Numbered from the stretch's first letter, positions 17,998-28,585 are shown. The stretch is 32,130 bases of DNA from Bacteroidales bacterium (GCA_007123885.1 SLGC01000155.1:1-32130); one strand, 5' to 3'. Numbers and translations are program-made. Notes: generated from the letters alone by a model not told the origin.

Positions 17998-20475
17998 ATG
18001 AAACTTTTCAAATTATTAAACATGTTCATCCTTAGTGTGCAGATTATGAGCATTATGCCAGCCAGTGCAAATTACAGGCAGGATAATAATTCCGGTATTT
18101 ACGGAAGGGTATTACACGATGGGGAAGGTGCCCCCTTTGTAACCGTCCATATAAAGGGAACATCAACCGGCACCTCTACCGATGCCGATGGATACTTCAG
18201 GCTTGATGGCATTCCTTCCGGCAGGCATATCATTATGATTCAGGGCATAGGATACGAAAATAAAGAGTCAACTATGCGTCTGGCACCCGGGAGGATCATG
18301 GAGATTGAATTCAATATTGAACAGGATTTCCTGCTTATGGAACAGGTCGTTGTATCGGGCAGCAGGGTAGGAGCGCTAAGGTATCTGCCCGGATCTGCCG
18401 GGATATTGACAAGCCGTGAATTACGGGCCATAGCACCGTTGAGCGGGAATGAAGTCCTTCGCACCATAACCGGCGTCCATGTTGTGGAGGAGGAGGGTGC
18501 AGGATTGCGCGCCAATATCGGGATCAGGGGTCTGGATCCGGATAAGAGCAGGAATGTCCTGATGCTTGAGGATGGAATTCCTGTAGCACTCGGTCCTTAC
18601 GGTGAGCCGGAAATGTACTTTACACCGGGCATTGACAGGATGAGCGGGATTGAGGTACTTAAAGGCAGCGGTTCAATTCTTTACGGCCCTCAAACCATTG
18701 GCGGTGTGATCAATTACATCACAGCCGATCCCCCGGTGGAGAGCTCCGGGTTTGCGAGATTCAGCGGCGGACAGGGAGGCTATTATACCGGAAACCTGGG
18801 TTACGGCAATACTTTAGGGAATACCGGCTTTACTGTCAACTACCTCAGGAGACAGGCAGAAAACCTGGGCCAGACTCAATTTATTCTTGATGATATAAAT
18901 AGTAAAATCCGTTTTGATGCCTCTCCCCGTTCAGATATCATGGTGAAGCTCGGAATTTACAATGAGAATTCCAATTCCACTTACGTGGGACTGACCCAGT
19001 CCATGTTTGATGCCGACAAATATGACTTTGCCAGGATCGCACCAGACGACAGGCTTGAGGTGCGGCGTTACTCTATCGGTGTCACCCACAATTTCAGGGC
19101 GAATGAAAACCTGCAGCTCAATACTGCCGCCTATGCCTACACAACAACAAGAAACTGGAAAAGGCAGGATTTTACATATGATGCCGGAGCATCAAACCTG
19201 ACCGGAATAAACTGGGGTGACAACGGTTTACGGGATGGTGCAATTTATCTGAGAAACAGTACAGGAAACCGCAACAGGCAGTTCGAGGTTGCTGGGATCG
19301 AGCCCAGGCTTACATACCGGTATAGCTTCGGCGGAAGGGAAAACATTCTGGATGCCGGCACCCGGCTGCTTTATGAACGTGCCTACGAGCAAAGGGTGGA
19401 TGGCACTTCTGCTACAGCCACATCAGGAAACCTTCGTAATGACGAGGTAAGGACAGGACATGCATTGAGCGCTTTTGCGCAGAACAAGATGATTGTCAAT
19501 GACAGGCTCTCCTTAACTGCCGGGATCCGAGCCGAAGCCCTGCAATATGAACGTCGCATTCTCCGGTCAAACCATGCCGATACTGATATCAGGAACACAA
19601 CCAGGGTGGCTGAAATTATACCCGGCGGGGGGTTTAACTTCAACTTCACCGACGGGATCGGGCTGTTTGGCGGTGTGCACAGGGGATTCGCACCTCCCCG
19701 CATAAAGGATGCTATAAGCAATGATGGTACAGATTTGGAACTGGATGCTGAAAAGAGTTGGAACTATGAACTTGGAATGAGGAATGAGTTTTCCAATATC
19801 GCAAAGTTTAATGTTACCCTCTTCCTTATGGAATTCTCAAACCAGGTGATACCGGTTTCCGAATCTTCAGGAGGTGCGGGTGCAGGTCTTATAAACGGTG
19901 GGCGCACTAACCACCGGGGAATAGAAGGGGAGCTGCTTCTTGATATCTCAGTACTTTCAGGTATGCGTGGTAATATGGTGATGGCTGTTAATTCTACTAT
20001 TACCGAATCCAATTTTTCGGGCGACCGGTTTGTTGCACAGTATTACTGCCATCACGTTGATGAGGTTATATACATGAATATTAAAGGCAACCGCACTCCT
20101 TACGCTCCCGCTTTCACTTCATCGGCTTATCTTCAGTATGAGACCGACCGGGGGTTTGGCTTCAGACTGAAAGGGCAATTCACCGGAAGCCAGTATACCG
20201 ATGTTCTTAATACCGGATATGTCAATGAATGGTTTGAAAAATCAGCAGCAGATGACCATAACTATTACCAGGCTACTGCAAATGGCCGCATAGGGATGAT
20301 GCCCTCATATTTTATAATGGATGTATCGGCATGGTACAGCCTCTCATCAGGGATCGCAGTAAACATGCAGGTAAGGAACCTGTTTGATCAAAGATATATC
20401 GTTTCCCGCAGGCCGCAGGGCATAAGGGTCGGGTTGCCCAGGATGGTCAACGCAGGCATAAGCTATAATTTTTAA
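17998..20475 (+). CDS. TonB-dependent receptor, FecA-like
   Basis: Likely start 'MKLFKLLNMFILSVQIMSIMPASA'; regulatory domain 'GIYGRVLHDGEGAPFVTVHIKGTSTGTSTDADGYFRLDGIPSGRH'; 'RANIGIRGLDPDKSRNVLMLEDGIPVALGPYGEPEMYFTPGIDRMSGIEVLKGSGSILYGPQTIGGVINYIT'; C-terminal 'RMVNAGISYNF'. Confidence 0.93.
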   Translation: MKLFKLLNMFILSVQIMSIMPASANYRQDNNSGIYGRVLHDGEGAPFVTVHIKGTSTGTSTDADGYFRLDGIPSGRHIIMIQGIGYENKESTMRLAPGRIMEIEFNIEQDFLLMEQVVVSGSRVGALRYLPGSAGILTSRELRAIAPLSGNEVLRTITGVHVVEEEGAGLRANIGIRGLDPDKSRNVLMLEDGIPVALGPYGEPEMYFTPGIDRMSGIEVLKGSGSILYGPQTIGGVINYITADPPVESSGFARFSGGQGGYYTGNLGYGNTLGNTGFTVNYLRRQAENLGQTQFILDDINSKIRFDASPRSDIMVKLGIYNENSNSTYVGLTQSMFDADKYDFARIAPDDRLEVRRYSIGVTHNFRANENLQLNTAAYAYTTTRNWKRQDFTYDAGASNLTGINWGDNGLRDGAIYLRNSTGNRNRQFEVAGIEPRLTYRYSFGGRENILDAGTRLLYERAYEQRVDGTSATATSGNLRNDEVRTGHALSAFAQNKMIVNDRLSLTAGIRAEALQYERRILRSNHADTDIRNTTRVAEIIPGGGFNFNFTDGIGLFGGVHRGFAPPRIKDAISNDGTDLELDAEKSWNYELGMRNEFSNIAKFNVTLFLMEFSNQVIPVSESSGGAGAGLINGGRTNHRGIEGELLLDISVLSGMRGNMVMAVNSTITESNFSGDRFVAQYYCHHVDEVIYMNIKGNRTPYAPAFTSSAYLQYETDRGFGFRLKGQFTGSQYTDVLNTGYVNEWFEKSAADDHNYYQATANGRIGMMPSYFIMDVSAWYSLSSGIAVNMQVRNLFDQRYIVSRRPQGIRVGLPRMVNAGISYNF

Positions 20476-20542
20476 CTTGCTATCACGGCATCATATCCGA
20501 GATCAAACTGTGGGGAAGGCTTTACGGGAGAAATTCCTGAAA

Positions 20543-20582
20543 AAAAAACATGGGGAGGTCTATGGGCCTTCCCATGTTTTTT
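20543..20582. terminator. Bidirectional intrinsic terminator
   Basis: AAAAAACATGGG...CCCATGTTTTTT inverted repeat with additional inner AGG/CCT pairing and A/T tracts on both sides, between convergent TBDR (ends 20475) and ddl (ends 20606). Confidence 0.85.
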
Positions 20583-20605
20583 GCTGTATTGCATTTCAGG
20601 AGATA

Positions 20606-21598
20606 TTACCGGCCTGTTTTTTTGGAATCAATGGCATCTTCTATGGCCATGGTGAATAGTTCCGGAATATCCAATCCAAGTGCTTCTGCCTGCTGCGGAA
20701 TGATACTGGTGTCGGTCATTCCGGGGACTGTATTTATTTCCAGGAAATAAAACCTGTCATTATCGAGAATATAATCAACCCGCACAATTCCCCGGCAATC
20801 GAGCACATCATAGATCAGTGAAGAAATTTCCTGACACTTCCCGGTAAGGTCCTTTGAAATTCTTGCAGGTGTTATCTCATCCGCCTGCCTGTTGTATTTT
20901 GCATCGAAATCAAAAAACTCATTCTTGCTCACTATCTCGGTCAGCGGAAAAAGTATCTGCCTGTCTGTACTTTTGAAGACCCCGCCTGTAAGTTCGGTGC
21001 CGCTTATATATTCTTCAATTATCACCTCGCTGTCTTCGGCCAGGGCTTTTTCAACGGCATCCTTTACCTGAGATTCACTGGTAATCCTTGATACACCGAA
21101 ACTTGACCCTCCGTTATTTGGTTTTATAAAACAGGGAAGGCCTATTTCTGCCACTATTCTCCGGGGGTCATACCTGTCACCCTTGCGAACCAGCATGGCT
21201 TTTGGTGAGAGTATTCCAAAATTATTGAGAAATCCTTTACATACATACTTATTGAAGGTAAGGGCCGAGGTCAGCACTCCACAGGTAGTATAAGGGATAT
21301 CAAGCAGATCAAAATATGCCTGTAGTTTTCCATCTTCGCCCGGAGTACCATGAATGGCCATAAAGACACAGTCAAAGAGAATCTTTTCCCCGTCACGGGT
21401 AAAGGAAAAATCATTTTTATCAATTTCAGGTCCGGGATCATCTATAGTGCCATTGATCCACCTGTCATCTTTTATCGTTACCATCCAGGGTCTGTATAGC
21501 TTCTTGTTAAGTGCCCCAATGATGTTGGCGGCACTTGCAACGGAAACGATGTATTCCGATGAGTCTCCGCCGGCAACTACGGCAATGTTTTTCTGCAT
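20606..21598 (-). CDS. ddl: D-alanine--D-alanine ligase
   Basis: 330 aa; 'FMAIHGTPGEDGKLQAYFDLLDIPYT', 'CFIKPNNGGSSFGVSRI', 'VIIEEYISGTELTGG', 'FLEINTVPGMTDTSIIPQQAEALG'. Confidence 0.95.
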   Translation of the reverse strand: MQKNIAVVAGGDSSEYIVSVASAANIIGALNKKLYRPWMVTIKDDRWINGTIDDPGPEIDKNDFSFTRDGEKILFDCVFMAIHGTPGEDGKLQAYFDLLDIPYTTCGVLTSALTFNKYVCKGFLNNFGILSPKAMLVRKGDRYDPRRIVAEIGLPCFIKPNNGGSSFGVSRITSESQVKDAVEKALAEDSEVIIEEYISGTELTGGVFKSTDRQILFPLTEIVSKNEFFDFDAKYNRQADEITPARISKDLTGKCQEISSLIYDVLDCRGIVRVDYILDNDRFYFLEINTVPGMTDTSIIPQQAEALGLDIPELFTMAIEDAIDSKKTGR

Positions 21599-21786
21599 TT
21601 TTTATAGGATTAATTACCGGATTATTTAACGCAAAATTAAAAAATCCCTGATTGGATATATAAAAGTATGGTCGTTTATCATCATAAGCTGATCCGGCTC
21701 GGCATAACTTGAACTTGATCGAAATAAAGCACCTTATTATGAAAATTTAGTAGATAATATATTACTATTTGCATGGAGCGGAAAAT

Positions 21787-22842
21787 TTACATGGCAGCTT
21801 CATCTTCCCTTGATCCTGTATATCTCCTCCATTTTTCCAGCAGTTCATTCATGTCACCGGGCAGGGGAGATTCAAAATGGAGCTCTTTTCCTGATACCGG
21901 GTGGGTAAATCCCAGTGTTTTTGCGTGAAGTGCATGCCGGGAAAGTATCTTGAAACAATTCTGGACAAACTGCCTGTACTTTGTAAAGGTGGTCCCCCTT
22001 AAAATGCGGTCGCCCCCGTATCTTTCGTCATTGAACAGCGGATGGCCGATGTGTTCCAGATGAACCCTTATCTGGTGTGTTCTTCCTGTTTCAAGCCGGC
22101 ATTCAACGAGGCAAATGTAACCGAAGTTTTCAATAACCCGGTAATGGGTGACTGCATGCTTGCCTTCCCCGGCTTCCGGAGAAAATACGTCCATTTTCAT
22201 TCTGTCTCTACGGTGGCGCCCGATATTTCCTATTATGGTTCCTTCATCCGGTTCAGGTACACCCCAGACTATTGCAAGGTATTCCCTCCTGGTCTTCCTG
22301 TCGAAGAACTGCTTTGCCAGCCTGTTCATTGCCAGTTCAGATTTGGCAATTACCAGCAGTCCACTGGTGTTTTTATCTATCCTGTGCACCAGTCCGGGTC
22401 TCATCTCTCCCGATTTAAACAAAGGCAGATCCCTGAATCTCCATGCAAGTGCATTTACCAGGGTTCCTGTATAATTGCCATGGCCGGGATGCACAACCAT
22501 ACCTGCTTCCTTATCGACCACCACAAGATGGTCATCTTCATACATGACATTAACCGGAATATCCTCGGGAACAAGTTCAATATCCCTGGGAGGGTAGGCC
22601 ATCACGATGGTGATTATATCTCCTGGCCTGACTTTATAGCTGGGCTTGACAGGGTTGTCGTTTACCAGTATGTTTCCTGCGGCAGCAGCATTTTGGATCC
22701 GGTTTCTTGATATATTTTCGATGCGGTTAACAAGGAACTTATCCACACGAAGAAGTTTCTGGCCCGGGTCGGCCACAAATCTGTAATGTTCATATAAATC
22801 GGCTGATTCTTTCAGGTCATTGCCGGCCGGAACTTTTGACAT
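21787..22842 (-). CDS. rluD: RluD-type pseudouridine synthase with S4 domain
   Basis: 351 aa; S4 'RVDKFLVNRIENISRNRIQNAAAAGNILVNDNPVKPSYKVRPGD'; 'RPGLVHRIDKNTSGLLVIAKS'; 'ETGRTHQIRVHLEHIGHPLFNDERYGG'. Confidence 0.93.
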   Translation of the reverse strand: MSKVPAGNDLKESADLYEHYRFVADPGQKLLRVDKFLVNRIENISRNRIQNAAAAGNILVNDNPVKPSYKVRPGDIITIVMAYPPRDIELVPEDIPVNVMYEDDHLVVVDKEAGMVVHPGHGNYTGTLVNALAWRFRDLPLFKSGEMRPGLVHRIDKNTSGLLVIAKSELAMNRLAKQFFDRKTRREYLAIVWGVPEPDEGTIIGNIGRHRRDRMKMDVFSPEAGEGKHAVTHYRVIENFGYICLVECRLETGRTHQIRVHLEHIGHPLFNDERYGGDRILRGTTFTKYRQFVQNCFKILSRHALHAKTLGFTHPVSGKELHFESPLPGDMNELLEKWRRYTGSREDEAAM

Positions 22843-22854
22843 CGATAGAATGCT

Positions 22855-24699
22855 TTATTTTATGAGGATCTTTTTTGTTTCAACCCTTTTGCCGATTTCC
22901 GCATGAAGGAAGTAAACACCTGGTGGAAATGCGGACAGGATGATACTTTGTTCAAACCCGTTTCCCTGGTATACCACCTGGCCAACAGGATTGAACAGCC
23001 TGTATTTGACAAGGTTCCTTTCAACATCCGCATCAAGGTCTATGTAGAGAATATTGCCTGCCGGATTAGGATAAATTTTGATAACCGAATTTTTCGCCTG
23101 CTCCTTTACCGCAGTTTTGGGCGGGCCGCCTAAAAAAGGTCTGATCATAAGCGAACCTTCGAAGGAAGTGTTTTTCCATTCTCCACTGATGTTGTAAAAA
23201 ATGCGGTTTTTATTATTGTTGTTCACATCCCATCCTATATTCAGGAACTCGGGTGTAGTCTGGATTATTCCTACATAAAATACCCGGGGAACTTCAATCG
23301 GGGAATCCAGATAATAGGTATGGAACCTGTTAAGTTCATTCTCATAAAAAGGTCTTTCGCCTTCCTGAAAATAAAGCAGGTTTCCAGGCCTGCCGTTGTT
23401 ATCATCCCAAATGGCAAGATGAAAATAGTGGCGTGACATATGGTTTAGTGACTGATTAAAGTAAATGTCGACAGCCCGCAGCGTGTCGGTAAGATATGTT
23501 TTGAACCTGTATGCAATCCTCGCGTTTTCAGTCCCTCCCCCATGCAGACCATAGCCATTCTCGGCAGTCCCGTCATCAAGGGCAAAATAGTTGTCGAATA
23601 CCTGGAACAAGGAGATTGTATCATTGCCTTTGAAATCATTATCATCTGTTGATAACCAGGCTTTTATTTTAAATAGAGCAGAATCGCTGGAAGCAGATGC
23701 AAATGTATAGGCAATATCCTGATCGTATTCCAGTACCTGTTGGGGTCCGAGGGAGGCAGAACCCCCGGAAAAAGAATGTACAACCCTGTTCTCATGAACA
23801 TTATATATTGAAAAGTGCCTGTTTGCCGATCGCGGAACAATATCATTATTACGAATTGTAACGGGTACTGTGGATGCCATTTCAGCTGTCCTTCCGGCAT
23901 GAAAATGGGTCCACGGCATTGAGTTATAATTGTTCAGCAGCGAATACAATGTTTTAACAAAGGCAATATCCCTGAAGACTGTGTCTGCATGGCCCCTGTT
24001 TTTGTCGAGGTATACATAGTCGATATGCCAATGGTCGCAGTTGCTGATTGCCCCGGGATTAAAACGATTGTCTGCAACCGAGGCCAGGTTGCTGAACCGG
24101 AACCTGAAACCCTGATCCAGATAATGGGGATCATTGACCGGTATCATAACCAGCCTGAATTCATGGAGACTGTCGCCCGGTACCGACCATACCAGGGTCC
24201 ATGCATCTGATCCAGGTGAATAAAACTCCAGCCTGAGCGAATCATGGGACTGTGGCTTGTCACCTTTACCCTGGGGCTGGTAGAAAAAGCTCAGGTAAAT
24301 GCTGTCTGCGGGATTATAATCAAGATTTACAGGTCTTGATGTCAGGTGGTCAGCTACAAAGGGCCAGGTGGACGCATTCTCATAAAGGGCGCCTGTATGA
24401 TCTATGGCATCAAAGGTTGCAACACCTATTGAAACAGGGTTCACCGGATAATCATTGTTAATGAATACATACCTGTCGGACCATTTGTCCTGGTCAGGGT
24501 AAATGGCCGACCTGGAGAAATCATCAAAAAAAGGAAGCTCCAGCATACCGGTTCCGGTAGATTTCAGCCGGAAGCTCTGCCTGTAGTGTTCACGCACGGA
24601 ATGGTTTACCTCTATACCGGATAAAACTTCCTGTGAATATGAGGGAATTGATCCATATAGAAAAAGAACCAGACTAACGTATGACAATATTTTCATCAT
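22855..24699 (-). CDS. Secreted protein with T9SS type A sorting domain
   Basis: ORF track 22855..24774; likely start 'MMKILSYVSLVLFLYGSIPSYSQ' near 24699. C-terminus 'VIKIYPNPAGNILYIDLDADVERNLVKYRLFNPVGQVVYQGNGFEQSIILSAFPPGVYFLHAEIGKRVETKKILIK' matches the type A sorting signal. Confidence 0.9.
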   Translation of the reverse strand: MMKILSYVSLVLFLYGSIPSYSQEVLSGIEVNHSVREHYRQSFRLKSTGTGMLELPFFDDFSRSAIYPDQDKWSDRYVFINNDYPVNPVSIGVATFDAIDHTGALYENASTWPFVADHLTSRPVNLDYNPADSIYLSFFYQPQGKGDKPQSHDSLRLEFYSPGSDAWTLVWSVPGDSLHEFRLVMIPVNDPHYLDQGFRFRFSNLASVADNRFNPGAISNCDHWHIDYVYLDKNRGHADTVFRDIAFVKTLYSLLNNYNSMPWTHFHAGRTAEMASTVPVTIRNNDIVPRSANRHFSIYNVHENRVVHSFSGGSASLGPQQVLEYDQDIAYTFASASSDSALFKIKAWLSTDDNDFKGNDTISLFQVFDNYFALDDGTAENGYGLHGGGTENARIAYRFKTYLTDTLRAVDIYFNQSLNHMSRHYFHLAIWDDNNGRPGNLLYFQEGERPFYENELNRFHTYYLDSPIEVPRVFYVGIIQTTPEFLNIGWDVNNNNKNRIFYNISGEWKNTSFEGSLMIRPFLGGPPKTAVKEQAKNSVIKIYPNPAGNILYIDLDADVERNLVKYRLFNPVGQVVYQGNGFEQSIILSAFPPGVYFLHAEIGKRVETKKILIK

Positions 24700-25540
24700 C
24701 AGGTTCAGACATAAATAAATCTGTATCCAAAACAGGGAAAAGTGTGTCCGGTACGGGAAGCCTTGTCGAATCAAGGGATAACCAAAGATCCACCATTGAT
24801 CCTAGTCGTATTTGAAGGTCCGGGGTATATTCCGGCCTTTGCCTCCAGACAAATGCATTGAGAGAATCTTCCCTTGTTTTTACGGTACCATCATAAATAG
24901 CAGCACCTACATTCAGGGATGATTCCAGTATCCTGTTTCGTGCTGCTTCGTGATCCAGGTAAACCAGGTCAGGTACAAACGTCGTGCGGGTACCCAGGCC
25001 CTCACCCAAAACGAGGTCGATGCTTTCACCTCTGATAATAAGTTCGCCAGGCCTGATATCTTTACCCTTGTATTGCTGGTTAAGGACATTATTAATGGCC
25101 AGATCGGGGACATATTTAAGTTCTCCCACCTGTAATCCGTGGGTTTCAATGAGGGCTCTTGCCTGGCGGAGTGATATCCCGCGCACATCCGGAACCGGAA
25201 CCCTTTCCGGGTTCATGGCATTGATTGTAAGGAAAATTGTCCTGTTTTCCTTCACCCTGAAATTAGGGGGCGGATTCTGGTCGAAGATCCTTCCCCTGTC
25301 TTCCTGACTTATGAATACCGAATCAGCCACCTGATAATTAAGTCTTCTGGCCCTTACAACCATTTCGGCTTCTTCGACGGTTAATCCGCGCAAATCAGGA
25401 ACCGCGAAGGCCTGGCCATGGTTGGTATAAATTCTTAATCCAATGAATACTGAAATCACTATTATTATTCCGGCACCTGTTATTAAGGCAATATGTTTCC
25501 AGAATGTCCTGCTTGCCAGAAATTTTAAAAAATCATTCAT
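24674..25540 (-). CDS. Membrane-anchored PASTA domain protein
   Basis: 288 aa; one N-terminal TM; repeats 'FAVPDLRGLTVEEAEMVVRARRLNYQV', 'VPVPDVRGISLRQARALIETHGLQVG', 'TFVPDLVYLDHEAARNRILESSLNVG'. Confidence 0.9.
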   Translation of the reverse strand: MNDFLKFLASRTFWKHIALITGAGIIIVISVFIGLRIYTNHGQAFAVPDLRGLTVEEAEMVVRARRLNYQVADSVFISQEDRGRIFDQNPPPNFRVKENRTIFLTINAMNPERVPVPDVRGISLRQARALIETHGLQVGELKYVPDLAINNVLNQQYKGKDIRPGELIIRGESIDLVLGEGLGTRTTFVPDLVYLDHEAARNRILESSLNVGAAIYDGTVKTREDSLNAFVWRQRPEYTPDLQIRLGSMVDLWLSLDSTRLPVPDTLFPVLDTDLFMSEPDDENIVIR

Positions 25541-25631
25541 TTGGTTGAATTAGTATCTTTATTATTACAGGTTTTATACTTGAACGAAAAGGTGTGCCTG
25601 CTATTATGTATAACTCCGGAATTAACTATTA

Positions 25632-27545
25632 TTACCTTTCCGACATCAGGTTATATATAGCCTCCAGATTTTTTTCATTGAGAATATCTTTTGCTTCGGG
25701 GCTGTAAAGATAGTCAATACGGGATTTATATTTTTCGGTTATCTTTCCCCTGACCATCTTCATGGTGCTGTTTAGAAGTTGATTGCCTTCTGTAAAACCT
25801 TCGTCCAGTACACCTATTGAAGCCGGGAGCCATCTTTGAGGAAACATTTTTTCAAATTTCCTGCCTACCCTGTATTCATTCAGTTCCATTTCAATAAGCT
25901 TGAGCATGGCTTCCTGTCCTTCACTGGTTTCGGTTCCAAGGTTTTTTTCAGCGATCCATCTTTTCAGTGCCTCCCTGTTTGGGACTACCAGCGCAATTGT
26001 ATAAGGATTCTGATTGTTATACAGCATGCATTGATCAATATACCGTGATTGCTCCGTAAATGCTTCTTCAATACCCTCCGGACTGTATTTTTCGCCATCA
26101 TCGGAAATCAGCAGACTCTTAAACCTTCCCAGTACATAAAGGAATCCGTCATTGTCCATATATCCCATATCGCCGGTATAAAGCCATCCATCAACAATGG
26201 TCGATTCAGTTGCCTCCAGGTTGTTCCAGTATCCTTTCATGACATTTTCGCCCCTTACTACAATTTCTCCTTTTTCCCCAACGGGAAGTTCTCTTTTGTT
26301 TTCATCAATTATTTTGAGTTCCAGATTGCTGACCAGGTAGCCTGATGAACCAAGCTTGTGCCGTGATTCAGAATTTGATGAAATGATCGGGGAGGCCTCT
26401 GATAAACCGTATCCCTGGAACATCGGTATGCCCAGGGCATAAAAGAACCTTTGCAACTCTATATCCAGCAGTGCACCTCCACCAATAAAAAATCTCAGTC
26501 TGCCGCCAAAATTTTCCCTCACCTTAGTAAATATAATTGTATCAAAAAGCATTACCAGGGGTTTTAGCAGGATCCTGAACCCTTTTCCCCTGTTCCAGCC
26601 AATTCCATTGTATCTGTATGCTGCTGCAAGGCCAAGGTCAAAAAGCTTTTTGACAATCCTGCCTTTCTGCCTGATACCGCTTTCTATGTTTTTTCTGAAA
26701 TTTTTGGCAAGTGCAGGCACACTGAGCAGGAAAACAGGTCTGATCTCCCGGATATTCTGCGGCACGTTCTTCAGCGTTTCAAGAGGGGTTTTCCCCACCT
26801 GTATTGAGGCCATACTTGCACCGCTTGCAATAAGTGTATATATGCCTGCTGTATGGGCAAAGGCATGATCCCAGGGCAGGATGAGCAGGGTTGTATACCA
26901 TTCGGGCACATCCATAAGACTTCTGGCCTGCTCAACATTCGCAGTATAATTACGGTGGGACAGGATAATGCCTTTTGGATCGGCTGTGGTACCTGAAGTA
27001 TAGCATATATTGGCAAAATCATCCCCTGTTATGCCCTTCCAGCGTTCATTGAACTTGCCGGAGGAGGTTTCAAGGAAGTTTCTGCCTTTTTCCCTGACTT
27101 CCCGGTAAAGAATGTCTTTTTCTTCAGGATCACCGCTTTTATCGAGAAGAATGACTTTTTCAAGTTCTTTAAGTTCATGTTTCAATTCTTTTATCTTATG
27201 AGCCTGGCCACCGGAAATGATGATCATTTTTGACCCGGAATGAGCAAGTCTGAACCTGATTTCGGAAGCATCACCAAGTTTGACAGACAGTGGTATATTA
27301 ATTGCACCTGTGTAAAGGACGGCAAGTTCGGATATTACCCAGTCATTCCTTCCCTCGGATAAAAGGGCTATCCTGTCGCCTTTTGAGATCCCCAGGCTCA
27401 TAAGCCCGGCGGCAAATTCAATTACGGCTTTCCTGATATCATTATAGGTTGTACTCTCATAGACTGAACCATTTTTTTCAAGCATTAATGGATTATTACC
27501 GTATTTTTTAACACTTTCTTCAAATAATTCTATGATTGTCTGCAT
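25632..27545 (-). CDS. AMP-dependent long-chain acyl-CoA synthetase
   Basis: 637 aa; 'ICYTSGTTADPKGIILSHRN', 'PMFQGYGLSEASPIISSNS', 'GWLYTGDMGYMDNDGFLYVLGRFKSLLISDDGEKYSPEGIEEAF'. Confidence 0.93.
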   Translation of the reverse strand: MQTIIELFEESVKKYGNNPLMLEKNGSVYESTTYNDIRKAVIEFAAGLMSLGISKGDRIALLSEGRNDWVISELAVLYTGAINIPLSVKLGDASEIRFRLAHSGSKMIIISGGQAHKIKELKHELKELEKVILLDKSGDPEEKDILYREVREKGRNFLETSSGKFNERWKGITGDDFANICYTSGTTADPKGIILSHRNYTANVEQARSLMDVPEWYTTLLILPWDHAFAHTAGIYTLIASGASMASIQVGKTPLETLKNVPQNIREIRPVFLLSVPALAKNFRKNIESGIRQKGRIVKKLFDLGLAAAYRYNGIGWNRGKGFRILLKPLVMLFDTIIFTKVRENFGGRLRFFIGGGALLDIELQRFFYALGIPMFQGYGLSEASPIISSNSESRHKLGSSGYLVSNLELKIIDENKRELPVGEKGEIVVRGENVMKGYWNNLEATESTIVDGWLYTGDMGYMDNDGFLYVLGRFKSLLISDDGEKYSPEGIEEAFTEQSRYIDQCMLYNNQNPYTIALVVPNREALKRWIAEKNLGTETSEGQEAMLKLIEMELNEYRVGRKFEKMFPQRWLPASIGVLDEGFTEGNQLLNSTMKMVRGKITEKYKSRIDYLYSPEAKDILNEKNLEAIYNLMSER

Positions 27546-27608
27546 TATTAATTATTTTGGGAAATTATTTTGAAAATTTTCAGCAAATCTTGCGTAAATG
27601 TCCACAGG

Positions 27609-27637
27609 CAAATATAATGTTTTGGACGGATTGTCAA
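27609..27637 (-). promoter_or_regulatory. Bacteroidetes-type promoter candidate for the acyl-CoA synthetase gene
   Basis: Reverse strand reads TTG-ACAATCCGTCCAAAACAT (18 nt)-TATATTTG, upstream of the start at 27545. Confidence 0.5.
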
Positions 27638-27862
27638 TCCGGTTTTGTTAACAGAAAAAAATATCCCGTGATAATCGGATATTCAGGATGCCGGACTAAA
27701 TGAATATGCTGTGCTGAAAAATATCTGCGTGGCAGGTTTCATGAAGCATATGGAAAATAAAAAACAGTCCGATTATTTTTGCAAGATCAATTTTTAACCT
27801 ACTTTTGGTTATATACGTAGAAAGAATAAGTTCATTATTGTTTAATATTTATTTAAGTACTC

Positions 27863-28327
27863 ATGCAAAAGCTGATTATCATATTTCTCGGAACAATCAT
27901 TCTAATGGCAGGGTGTGATTTTATTGAGAAAATTAATCCTTTCACCGAAAGCATCGATACTCTCGCTATTTACCGGCAGCGGCAGGACAGTATACGGCGC
28001 GCAGAATTGTTGTTAAGACAACAGGAGGCAGAAAGGAGGGATCTGGCAAGAGCTGACACTCTCCGGATATTACCGGAAGAAGCAGCCGGACAGACAGTTA
28101 TGGAAAGATATCACCTGATTGTCGGGGCCTTCAGGACACAGTCCTATGCCAGGGACTATCATGAGAGAATTATCAACCTGGGCCATGAATCAAGGATTTT
28201 GTTGTCCGATAATGACTTCCATCTTGTAACCATAAAGTCACTGAACGATTACAGGAATGCCATTAATGAACTCAGGGCAGTAAGGGATCAGGGAGAGCAT
28301 GAAGTATGGCTTTATATCAGTGATTAA
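27863..28327 (+). CDS. SPOR domain lipoprotein
   Basis: 154 aa; lipobox 'LMAGC'; C-terminal 'YHLIVGAFRTQSYARDYHERIINLGHESRILLSDNDFHLVTIKSLNDYRNAINELRAVRD' is SPOR-like. Confidence 0.87.
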   Translation: MQKLIIIFLGTIILMAGCDFIEKINPFTESIDTLAIYRQRQDSIRRAELLLRQQEAERRDLARADTLRILPEEAAGQTVMERYHLIVGAFRTQSYARDYHERIINLGHESRILLSDNDFHLVTIKSLNDYRNAINELRAVRDQGEHEVWLYISD

Positions 28328-28585
28328 TCAGAATGTTTTTATTATAATTGCAACTTTCCCTCCCGGATGGTTATGCAGGAGGGAGGTTGGACTGTATAAA
28401 TGGCTGCACAATCAGGTGATTTGTGAATGTTACATAGTCACATCCGGTAAATATGAACAATAAAGCTGCATGTGGGTTCGCCGAAGTTCATGTGGTATCC
28501 ATGGATTGAAAATACTTTTGTGAAAGTTAACCGGACCCTGATGCCGTTAGATTATAACTAATTTTGATTAACCTGGTTTATACGA

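Noticed and set aside
22042-22710. 222-aa plus-strand ORF antisense to the RluD-type gene
   Set aside because: Fully inside a strongly supported CDS on the other strand; low-complexity, non-protein-like composition; typical shadow ORF.
28357-28388. TCCCTCC...GGAGGGA inverted repeat after the SPOR gene as a terminator
   Set aside because: The stem is real, but no U-tract follows on the plus strand (GTTGGACTG); too weak to list as a terminator.
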